Shown one piece after another: positions 1 through 5,441 of a DNA stretch of 8,458 nucleotides. The translations under genes and the position numbers were made by a program. Below the pieces are notes generated by a model. The model saw only the letters and a list, made by a program, of their open reading frames with translations. It made no database searches and was not told the DNA's origin. Position 1 is the stretch's first letter. Every line of letters starts with the position of its first letter. Source of the DNA: Desulfuromonadaceae bacterium UBA6124 (GTDB taxonomy: Bacteria > Desulfobacterota > Desulfuromonadia > Desulfuromonadales > Trichloromonadaceae); the NCBI GenBank assembly GCA_002423365.1, contig DIVU01000172.1:2671-11128 (forward strand), written 5' to 3'.

Positions 1-21
1 AGGCTGAAGGCTGAAGGCTGA
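1..21. repeat. Heptanucleotide tandem repeat (AGGCTGA x3)
   Basis: Three perfect copies of AGGCTGA occupy the left edge, followed by a degenerate fourth unit (AGGGCGG). The array may extend further left, so copy number is unknown. It lies about 27 bases before the sheath start codon, upstream of its ribosome binding site. Short heptamer arrays of this kind are simple-sequence repeats that can change copy number by slippage. Whether this one affects expression cannot be told from the window. Confidence 0.75.
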
Positions 22-47
22 AGGGCGGAAACCATGGAGTTTGGGTT

Positions 48-1592
48 ATGAGCGGATCGGGGTTGGCAGCGCCGGGAGTTTATTTCAGGGAGGAGGTTTC
101 CGCGCCCGCGCGGCCGAACCTGCGGACCGGCGTGCCGCTTTTTATCGGTTTCGCCGCCGAGGGAACGGGGCGAGGGCTGACCGAGATCCGGGGCTGGGCG
201 GAATTTGTCCGGTACTTCGGGGACGTCCGCTCCGACTCCTACCTGGCTTACGCCGTACGTGGCTTTTTTGGCAACGGCGGCCATCTTTGCCAAGTGGCGA
301 CCCTGGCCCGAGGGGGCGATGTCGTCGCCGCTCTCGGCTCTCTGCTGGCGCAGGCGGCGGACGACCCGCTGCTGGATGAGGTCGATCTGCTCTGCTTTCC
401 CGACGCGGTTCTGGTTCCGGAACGGACCGTGGAACTGCAACGGGCGCTCCTTGACTTCTGTCGGCGCGATGCCCAGGGGAGGCCCCATTACCTCTTCGCC
501 ATTCTCGACGCGCTGCCTGCGGCGGGCAGCGATGAAATCGTCAAACAACGCAACGCGCTGGTGCTCAACAATCCGGCCGCCATCCGCAGCGGGGCTTTGT
601 ATTTCCCCTGGATTCTCCTCGCGGATGGGCCATCGGCCGGCCGGGGTTTCGTTCCCCCCTGCGGTCATGTCGCCGGAATTTACGCCGCGCGGGACTCGGC
701 GGTCGGCGTTCATCAGGCGCCGGCCAACGTCGAACTGGAGGGGGCACTCGACCTCCAGGCAAATGTCGATGCGATCTTGCAACAGACGTTGAATCCCCAG
801 GGGATCAACTGCCTGCGGGCTTTTCCCGGGCGGGGCATCCGCGTCTGGGGCGCCCGCACCCTGAGCGACGACCCGGAATGGACCTACGTCAACGTGCGGC
901 GGGTTTTTCTCACCGTCTGCCGCTGGATCGAACGCTTCATGGAGTCGCTGGTCTTCGAGCCCCATGACGAAGGGCTCTGGTTGCGGGTAAACCGGGAGCT
1001 GAACGCCTACCTGACGGAGTTGTTCCGCCAGGGGACGTTTATGGGCGCAACGGTCGAAGAGGCCTTTTACGTGCGCTGCGATGCCGTCACCAATCCCCGG
1101 GAAGTGCGCGATCTCGGCCAACTAGTCACGGAAATCGGACTGGCCCCGGCTCTACCGGGGGAATTCATCGTCATTCGTATTGTTCAGGGGGAGGAGGGCG
1201 TGACCCTCGCCGTTGATGGCGACAGTGAATCCCTGCAACCCCTGCGCGCCGCCGTTCAGGTCGCCGAAGTGCCGATCCTGCACATCGAAGCCAATCCGCC
1301 GGGGGCCGACGTCGCCGGGGAATACCTGCTCATCGCCAACCGCAGCGGGCGGGCGGTGGAAATGACCAACTGGAAAGTCATCGACCGGGCCGGGCATCGT
1401 TACGTTTTCCCGCGCTTTGTTCTTCCCCGGGACGGCCAGGTGCGCCTTTGGACCAAAGCCGGTGTCGACACCGTCGGCGATCTCTTCTGGGGGTACGACC
1501 GCGCCGTCTGGAACAATCCCGGAGACACGGCCTTTTTGTACGATGCCCAGGATTATCTGATTTCGACATACACCTATCAGGCGAGCAAATAA
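48..1592 (+). CDS. CIS/phage tail sheath protein with C-terminal lamin-tail-like domain
   Basis: This encodes a 514-aa contractile sheath subunit, the outer cylinder that shortens to drive the inner tube through a target envelope. The N-terminus APGVYFREEVSAPARP (residues 8-23) is the classic sheath start (PGVY followed by a short arm). The core continues through RVWGARTL (about 264-271) and the C-terminal arm GEFIVIRIVQ (about 371-380), where most sheath proteins end. Here a linker of about 30 residues follows, then a roughly 100-residue beta-rich module (about 410-512). It has the lamin-tail-domain pattern: GEYLLIAN near its start, NW, GHRYVFP, WNNPGDTAFLYD, and a final YTY. The ATG at 48 is supported by GGAG at 36-39 with an 8-nt spacer. 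Afp/PVC loci carry several sheath paralogues; others could lie upstream. Sheath assignment is firm; the lamin-tail call is pattern recognition and its function is unknown. It could serve as a surface decoration or anchor. Confidence 0.93.
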   Translation: MSGSGLAAPGVYFREEVSAPARPNLRTGVPLFIGFAAEGTGRGLTEIRGWAEFVRYFGDVRSDSYLAYAVRGFFGNGGHLCQVATLARGGDVVAALGSLLAQAADDPLLDEVDLLCFPDAVLVPERTVELQRALLDFCRRDAQGRPHYLFAILDALPAAGSDEIVKQRNALVLNNPAAIRSGALYFPWILLADGPSAGRGFVPPCGHVAGIYAARDSAVGVHQAPANVELEGALDLQANVDAILQQTLNPQGINCLRAFPGRGIRVWGARTLSDDPEWTYVNVRRVFLTVCRWIERFMESLVFEPHDEGLWLRVNRELNAYLTELFRQGTFMGATVEEAFYVRCDAVTNPREVRDLGQLVTEIGLAPALPGEFIVIRIVQGEEGVTLAVDGDSESLQPLRAAVQVAEVPILHIEANPPGADVAGEYLLIANRSGRAVEMTNWKVIDRAGHRYVFPRFVLPRDGQVRLWTKAGVDTVGDLFWGYDRAVWNNPGDTAFLYDAQDYLISTYTYQASK

Positions 1593-1597
1593 ACCCC

Positions 1598-1611
1598 CCG
1601 GTCGCGACCGG
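1598..1611. other. 14-bp perfect palindrome between sheath and tube genes
   Basis: CCGGTCGCGACCGG is a perfect inverted repeat 5 bases after the sheath stop codon and 31 bases before the tube start. As RNA it could form only a short hairpin (4-5 bp stem), and no U-run follows, so it is not a convincing intrinsic terminator. It might be a protein binding site, an mRNA processing or stability element that lets tube and sheath accumulate in different amounts, or chance in GC-rich DNA. Confidence 0.35.
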
Positions 1612-1642
1612 CCGGACAGAACCCTTGCGAAGGAGATAAACC

Positions 1643-2077
1643 ATGGCGACAGGAGAAAGAAAAGATCCCTATCGTTCCTATAACTTCCTGGTCGAAATCG
1701 ACGGCATCACCCGCGCCGGTTTCCGCGAGTGCTCGGGCCTCGATTCGACCCAGGATCCCATCGACTACCGCGAGGGGACCGATCCCCTCACCACCCGCAA
1801 ACTGCCGGGGCTGGTCAAGTATTCCAATATCTCCCTGAAGTCGGGGATGACCGACGACGCCGAGCTGTGGGAATGGCGCAAGAAGGCGATGGAAGGGAAG
1901 GTCGAGCGCAAGAACGCCTCCATCGTCCTGCTCGACGACACCGGCGCCGAAAAGGTGCGCTGGAACTTCATCAACGGCTGGCCGACCAAATGGACCGGGC
2001 CGACCTTTAACGCCACCGGCAACGAGGTCGCCATCGAAACGCTGGAAATCGTCCATGAAGGGGTCAGCAAGGCATGA
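1643..2077 (+). CDS. CIS inner tube protein 1 (gp19/Afp1-like)
   Basis: This 144-aa protein belongs to the T4 gp19-like tail tube family, whose hexamers stack into the rigid inner tube inside the sheath. The family signature is clear: DPYR (8-11), NFLVEIDG (14-21), GFRECSGL (26-33), DYREG (41-45), LKSGMTDD (65-72), GKVERKNASIVLLDD (85-99), and a terminal ETLEIVHEG. Length is typical. The ATG is preceded by AGGAG at 1631-1635 with a 7-nt spacer, the strongest ribosome binding site in the window, as expected for a major structural protein. Its stop overlaps the next start by 4 nt (ATGA), so the two are probably translationally coupled. It is paralogous to the tube gene at 2615-3052. As the first tube gene beside the sheath it is probably the main tube subunit (Afp1/Pvc1 role); the other is probably the baseplate-proximal ring. 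Confidence 0.95.
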   Translation: MATGERKDPYRSYNFLVEIDGITRAGFRECSGLDSTQDPIDYREGTDPLTTRKLPGLVKYSNISLKSGMTDDAELWEWRKKAMEGKVERKNASIVLLDDTGAEKVRWNFINGWPTKWTGPTFNATGNEVAIETLEIVHEGVSKA

Positions 2078-2442
2078 CGTTGCAGACCGAGTTTCCCTTC
2101 AATCTACCTCGGGGCTTTGTCGACGGCGAGGGCAACCTGCACCGCGAGGGGGTGATGCGGCTGGCCACCGCCTTCGACGAAATCGCGCCGATGAAAGACC
2201 CCCGTGTGCAGGCCAATCCCGCCTATCTGGTGATTATCCTGCTGTCCCGGGTGATCGTCCGACTCGGCACGCTCTCCAGTCTCAACCCGAAGATGGTGGA
2301 GGGGCTTTTTTCCGCCGACCTGGCTTTTTTGCAGGATTTCTACCGACGCATCAACGACTACGGCACCAGCCGCATGGAGGTTTCCTGCCCTCACTGCGAA
2401 GGGCGTTTCTCGGTGGAGGTAAACGGCTCGGGGGAGTCCTAG
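2074..2442 (+). CDS. Tail assembly chaperone-like protein with CPHC motif
   Basis: This 122-aa protein follows the tube gene with an ATGA overlap. It resembles the small phage tail assembly protein found in eCIS and T4-like/P2-like tail operons: FNLPRGFVDGEGNLHREGVM (9-28), ATAFDEIAP (31-39), DPRVQANPAYL (42-52), LLSRVIVRLG (56-65). A CPHC motif at 105-108 is half of a possible zinc-binding site; no second CxxC is present, so metal binding would need a partner or dimer. Its role is inferred from position: helping assemble the tube or tail before release. The stop (UAG, 2440-2442) sits just beyond a five-G run and at the base of a strong predicted hairpin. The -1 frame then reads straight on into another chaperone-like sequence to 2624. 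A minority product of 183 aa (residues 1-120 plus 63 more) is therefore likely. AAGGGG at 2058-2063 may serve as ribosome binding site. Confidence 0.85.
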   Translation: MTLQTEFPFNLPRGFVDGEGNLHREGVMRLATAFDEIAPMKDPRVQANPAYLVIILLSRVIVRLGTLSSLNPKMVEGLFSADLAFLQDFYRRINDYGTSRMEVSCPHCEGRFSVEVNGSGES

Positions 2443-2479
2443 GCTACCCCTCGGACCGGCTCTACGAGGAGGTGGCCTA
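2430..2479 (+). promoter_or_regulatory. Predicted -1 ribosomal frameshift signal (G-run plus hairpin)
   Basis: A run of five Gs (2430-2434) is read in the zero frame as UCG GGG GAG. It is followed by a 5-nt spacer (2435-2439) and then a long stem: 2440-2448 pairs with 2471-2479 (nine pairs, one of them U-G), and 2449-2453 pairs with 2465-2469. The only interruption is one bulged A at 2470, and the loop is 11 nt. The zero-frame stop UAG (2440-2442) forms the base of the stem. A tRNA-Gly on GGG (2431-2433) can slip back one base onto GGG (2430-2432) and re-pair fully, after which reading continues GGA GUC CUA GGC into the downstream frame. The heptamer is not the textbook X XXY YYZ type, because the next codon GAG would not re-pair after a tandem slip. 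Slippage would have to be mostly P-site. Confidence 0.62.
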
Positions 2480-2624
2480 CATCGCCTATCACTTCAACTG
2501 GCCCCATGACCAGATTCTCGGGCTGGAGCATCGCGAACGCAGGCAGTGGGTCGAGCAGATTGCCGGCATCAACCGCCGGCTTAACGACAACAGCAGTGGA
2601 GGCAGCGGCGAATCATGGCCGTAG
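2433..2624 (+). CDS. DUF6760/P2 GpE-like small tail chaperone domain, probably made only as a frameshift fusion
   Basis: The 63 codons downstream of the predicted slip encode YPSDRLYEEV, then AYIAYHFNWPHDQILGLEHR, then WVEQIAGINRR. The pattern (IAY-F-WP, a helix, then an acidic/basic stretch and W) resembles the small eCIS-associated proteins that I recall as DUF6760, and also the P2 GpE/E' group. No ATG, GTG or TTG lies in this frame just before the conserved YPSDRL; the nearest in-frame possibility, GTG at 2472, would delete it and has its purine-rich stretch directly abutting it. The frame is -1 relative to the gene at 2074-2442, the same relation as lambda G/T and P2 E/E'. Expected fusion: 120 residues of the first protein plus these 63. 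The last codons overlap the next gene's start by 10 nt. If a homologue elsewhere is a free-standing ORF with its own start, this locus may instead use an unusual start codon. A sequencing error in the G-run is the other alternative. Confidence 0.72.
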   Translation, partial: GVLGYPSDRLYEEVAYIAYHFNWPHDQILGLEHRERRQWVEQIAGINRRLNDNSSGGSGESWP

Positions 2625-3052
2625 GCGCGCGGATCGATCCCTATCGTGGTTTCAACTTTCTCGTGGAAATCGACGGCCTGGTGGTCGGCGGTTTCAGCGA
2701 TGTCAGCGGCCTGCAGGCCGAGATCGAAGTTCACGATTACCGGGAAGGGGGGCTCAACCAGTATATGCACCGGCTGGCCGGACCGGTGCGCTACCCCGGC
2801 AACCTGATTCTCAAACGGGGAGTGACCGACAATTTGAGCCTCTGGCTCTGGCACAAAGAGGTGCGCACCGGCAAGGTCGAGCGTCGCAATGTCTCGATCC
2901 TGCTTCTCGACGACAGCCGCAAGACGGTCAGGGTCTGGCATCTCGATCAGGCCTGGCCGGTGAAATGGGCAGGCCCGGATTTGCGCGCCGAGGGGAACAC
3001 GGTCGCCGTGGAGTCGCTGGAGTTAGCCCATAGTGGGTTTTCGCTGGTGTAG
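2615..3052 (+). CDS. CIS inner tube protein 2 (gp19/Afp5-like)
   Basis: This 145-aa second gp19-family tube protein is clearly paralogous to the first: DPYR (8-11) and NFLVEIDG (14-21) fall at identical positions, DYREG is at 41-45, and GKVER (86-90) is shifted by one residue. Differences concentrate in the middle (NQYMHRLAGPVRYPGN, 48-63) and at the C-terminus (LELAHSGFSLV). In Afp/PVC the second tube gene sits just before the LysM gene and forms the first ring above the spike hub, adapting six-fold tube to three-fold hub. The same job is likely here. The ATG at 2615 overlaps the preceding frame's end by 10 nt; GGAGG at 2598-2602 is 12 nt upstream, a rather long spacer, consistent with coupled and perhaps lower translation. 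Confidence 0.93.
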   Translation: MAVGARIDPYRGFNFLVEIDGLVVGGFSDVSGLQAEIEVHDYREGGLNQYMHRLAGPVRYPGNLILKRGVTDNLSLWLWHKEVRTGKVERRNVSILLLDDSRKTVRVWHLDQAWPVKWAGPDLRAEGNTVAVESLELAHSGFSLV

Positions 3053-3084
3053 ATCAAGGACAAGGAGTCATTTCGAGGATTTTT

Positions 3085-4812
3085 ATGGACCACCCGAATC
3101 CCGACATAACCGCCCAAGATGGCGGCGCCGGCGGCGAACCCCTGGAGGGCGTGGTGCGGGATCGCATCCTGCGGTTGCATCCCCAGGCTGGGGAGGGGGG
3201 ACTTTCGGGGACGGTGATGCGGAAAGCCTCGGGTTGGGATCAGGCGGGAACGTTCGCCGCCGAGGTCATGGGCCGGTTCCGTTCTCCCTTTGCGGTGCCG
3301 CCGATGGCCATGCCCCTGGCGCTGCCGGTGTCGGAGTCACGAACACCCGCGACGGGATCGGCTTCGGTTTCAGAGACGCCGTCGCCGCTTTCTCCGGACA
3401 GCCAACGACCTCTTCCGGTGGTCGGTTCGTCCTCCCTTGGGAGGTTGGGGCCGGGAAGTCTGGTGCAACGCAAAGTCGTGCGCGGCTCCGATCCCACGAC
3501 TTCGACCCCGGTAGCCGGAACGGTTGCGGAACCGTTTTCCGCCTCTGAGAAGTTAGTCGAAGGCTTCCATAAAAGTAGCGTTGGTCAAGATAGATGCGAC
3601 AGTAAAGCTGATGTGCCTCCTCAACTTTTATCCCCGCCGACGGTGGCGGGAACCTGGGCCATGACCGCGCGTTTGCACGGCACGCTCGGCGCGCGACTGG
3701 TCCAGCGGCATTCAGGTTTTGCCGGGACGTTGCCGGAAAAGGAAGCGGGGGAGGGGAGTCCATTTTCGGTCCAAAGAATGTCCCTGGCGGCGGGTGAAAG
3801 CACCCCGGTGGCAAGGGGGAACGAACCGATGGGGAGAGCCGTGCAACGGAAATCTTCCGACGGGACCGAGTCGGGCAAGACTGATATCGTGAACAACGTC
3901 CCGGCGGCAAACGCCGTCGTAGGGGCGGACCCCCGTGTCCGCCCGCCTTTCTCAAAGCAACAGCGGGATGTCGCATCGACGCCGCCGAAAACCGATGCCG
4001 TCCAGCTTCGACCGGAACCGCTTGCAACCGCCCAACCGCTGGTAAAACCGATACCCTCGGCAAGGGTGACGTTGCAACGCAAGGGCGGCGCGGCGTCCCT
4101 GGCCGACGAGATTTTTGACCGACTGCCGAATCCTTCTTGCGGCGCGGCGATCCCGCCGTTGCCCTTGGCCGCGCTGGTGGTCGCTCCTCCCGGCACGGCG
4201 ATTGGCGGCGCGGCTTCGGCGTCGATGGCTACGCGATCCAGCGAATCGTCCTCCATTCCCGTTGCTCCGTTCCAACAAAGGGTGCGCCATGACGGGGTTG
4301 CTCCAGGAGAAGGCCCGTTGCCCGTCATTCAGCGAATCCAGCCGGGCGGGGGGGCTTCCGGGGTGATTTCGCGCAAGGCGAAGGAGGCCGTGACCGGGCC
4401 GGAGTTGTCCTGGAAAGGGCCACGGGCGGGCGTTTCCGAAAGGGCGGGAGCCGCTTTCCTGTCTCGCACCGATCTTTTTTCTCCGACCGTTCCGGCAAAC
4501 ACCTTCGGTTCGGTTCTCTCGGCGCCGCTCCCGTTGCTGCGGATGCGGGGCACGGAGGGAAACATCCAACGGAAATTGCCCGATTCGGCGTCGGTGATGC
4601 AACGTGCGGAGACGGCTGGTGCGAGCACCGTGCCGGCATCGTCCGCTGGAACGAGCGAGAGTGCGGCGGGATTTTCTTTGGGGGGATCCCCGGAAACGGG
4701 CGCCGGAACGCCGACGCCGGGTGCGCCCGTCGATTTGGAACGGGTGGCCGATGAGGTCTATCGGATCATCGAGCGGCGGCTGATTGTCGAGAAGGAAAAC
4801 CGGGGGCTGTGA
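3085..4812 (+). CDS. Long low-complexity QRK-motif protein in the Afp6 position
   Basis: A 575-aa protein rich in Ser, Pro, Ala, Gly and Thr, with no recognised globular fold, signal peptide or membrane segment. Short basic motifs recur at irregular intervals: VQRK 127-130, VQRH 206-209, VQRM 229-232, VQRK 253-256, LQRK 330-333, QQRV 397-400, IQRI 415-418, IQRK 494-497, MQRA 505-508, with degenerate VMRK (44-47) and ISRK (428-431). Their codons differ from copy to copy, so the repetition is kept at protein level. The final 25 residues form a likely amphipathic helix, LERVADEVYRIIERRL then EKENRGL, resembling C-terminal tails of other eCIS-encoded proteins. The slot between tube 2 and LysM holds the tiny Afp6 gene in Afp. 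From memory, QRK-type motifs also occur in eCIS cargo with a DUF4157 domain. This protein lacks any HExxH. Possible roles: disordered tube-lumen filler, length-setting factor, or cargo adaptor. GAGGA at 3075-3079 supports the ATG. Function is unproven. Confidence 0.82.
   Translation: MDHPNPDITAQDGGAGGEPLEGVVRDRILRLHPQAGEGGLSGTVMRKASGWDQAGTFAAEVMGRFRSPFAVPPMAMPLALPVSESRTPATGSASVSETPSPLSPDSQRPLPVVGSSSLGRLGPGSLVQRKVVRGSDPTTSTPVAGTVAEPFSASEKLVEGFHKSSVGQDRCDSKADVPPQLLSPPTVAGTWAMTARLHGTLGARLVQRHSGFAGTLPEKEAGEGSPFSVQRMSLAAGESTPVARGNEPMGRAVQRKSSDGTESGKTDIVNNVPAANAVVGADPRVRPPFSKQQRDVASTPPKTDAVQLRPEPLATAQPLVKPIPSARVTLQRKGGAASLADEIFDRLPNPSCGAAIPPLPLAALVVAPPGTAIGGAASASMATRSSESSSIPVAPFQQRVRHDGVAPGEGPLPVIQRIQPGGGASGVISRKAKEAVTGPELSWKGPRAGVSERAGAAFLSRTDLFSPTVPANTFGSVLSAPLPLLRMRGTEGNIQRKLPDSASVMQRAETAGASTVPASSAGTSESAAGFSLGGSPETGAGTPTPGAPVDLERVADEVYRIIERRLIVEKENRGL
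3918..3945. repeat. Palindromic repeat-like element inside the QRK gene
   Basis: GGGCGGAC (3923-3930) and GTCCGCCC (3937-3944) form a perfect 8-bp inverted repeat around the 6-base loop CCCCGT, preceded by CGTAG. The overall form (GTAGGGGCG, then CCCCGTG, then GCCC) resembles a palindromic element that I recall as dispersed in intergenic DNA of many GC-rich bacteria. Here it lies in frame and encodes VVGADPRVRPPF (residues 278-289) in the disordered protein. Copy number elsewhere in the genome cannot be seen, so the mobile-repeat interpretation is an inference. Confidence 0.55.
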
Positions 4813-4813
4813 G

Positions 4814-5431
4814 ATGAAACTGGAAAAAGCCAATATCAGCGTGGTCATCGGCGGCAGGGATGAGGTGGAGGTACTCTTCAATCCCAACGAGTACCGCCTT
4901 TCCGGTTCGAATCAATTCGCCGAGGTGGCCATTCCCGGCCTGCCGTCGCCGCCCTTGCAATTCGTCAAGGGGAACAGCCGCACCCTGACCATGCAGCTTT
5001 TTTTCGACACCTTTGAAAAGGGAAGCGACGTGCGTGAGCACACCCGCAAGGTGACGGGCCTGCTCGACATCGATCCCGAGCTGCACGCGCCGCCGGTGGT
5101 CCTGTTCACCTGGGGCGATCTCAACTTCATGGGGGTGCTGGAGCGGGCCGAGCAGCGCTTCACCCTCTTTTACTCCAGCGGCATCCCGGCGCGGGCGACC
5201 GTCGACGTCACCTTCAAAGAGTTCACCGAAGGGACCGAACAGGCGGGGAAAAACCGCTCGGCCACCTTCGACAAACGGCGCACCGTGCGGCGCGGCGACA
5301 CCCTGAGCGGCATCGCCGGACGGGAATACGGCGATCCCGGAAACTGGCGGCCGATCGCCGCCGCCAACGGCATCGACGACCCCCTGGCTCTGTATCCCGG
5401 CCAGGTGCTGGTCATCCCCGCCATCGAGTGA
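4814..5431 (+). CDS. CIS tube-cap/baseplate protein with C-terminal LysM domain (Afp7-like)
   Basis: This 205-aa protein has the CIS tube/LysM architecture of Afp7/Pvc7 and T4 gp53-like baseplate proteins. The N-terminal part carries the usual opening: KLEKANISVV, then a polar stretch and VEVLFNPNEYRLS (residues 18-30), followed by FVKGNSRTLTMQLFFDTFE (50-68). The C-terminal 50 residues are a LysM: RTVRRGDTLSGIAGREYGDP, then NWRPIAAANGIDDP, then YPGQVLVIP. The LysM probably binds a neighbouring baseplate subunit rather than peptidoglycan, as proposed for this family. The ATG at 4814 lies 1 nt past the preceding stop, with no strong Shine-Dalgarno, so re-initiation is likely. An upstream in-frame TTG at 4784 would add ten basic, non-family residues and is not favoured. 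Confidence 0.93.
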   Translation: MKLEKANISVVIGGRDEVEVLFNPNEYRLSGSNQFAEVAIPGLPSPPLQFVKGNSRTLTMQLFFDTFEKGSDVREHTRKVTGLLDIDPELHAPPVVLFTWGDLNFMGVLERAEQRFTLFYSSGIPARATVDVTFKEFTEGTEQAGKNRSATFDKRRTVRRGDTLSGIAGREYGDPGNWRPIAAANGIDDPLALYPGQVLVIPAIE

Positions 5432-5441
5432 GTCGCGGCCT

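Noticed and set aside
34..51. Five-codon ORF (ATG GAG TTT GGG TTA TGA) overlapping the sheath start by 4 nt
   Set aside because: It could act as a tiny leader peptide, but its only purine-rich upstream sequence is part of the repeat region, and the GGAG inside it is better explained as the sheath ribosome binding site.
41..792. Alternative plus-strand frames overlapping the sheath gene
   Set aside because: Arg-rich out-of-frame translations with no recognisable domain; the sheath frame is unambiguous.
1598..1620. Intrinsic terminator after the sheath gene
   Set aside because: The palindrome gives only a short hairpin and is not followed by a T-run; the tube gene with a strong ribosome binding site follows at once.
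2055..2430. Reading the whole 2055-2624 frame as one 189-aa protein starting at ATG 2055
   Set aside because: The part before about 2433 is an Arg/Pro/Gly-rich shadow of the chaperone gene. Only the last 60 or so residues look like a real protein, which is why a frameshift origin is preferred.
3266..4887. Several long open frames on the minus strand opposite the QRK gene (up to about 310 codons)
   Set aside because: They arise from GC-rich, stop-poor DNA opposite a low-complexity gene. Their products are Arg/Pro-rich with no family resemblance, and the plus-strand frame has the ribosome binding site, operon fit and protein-level motif conservation.
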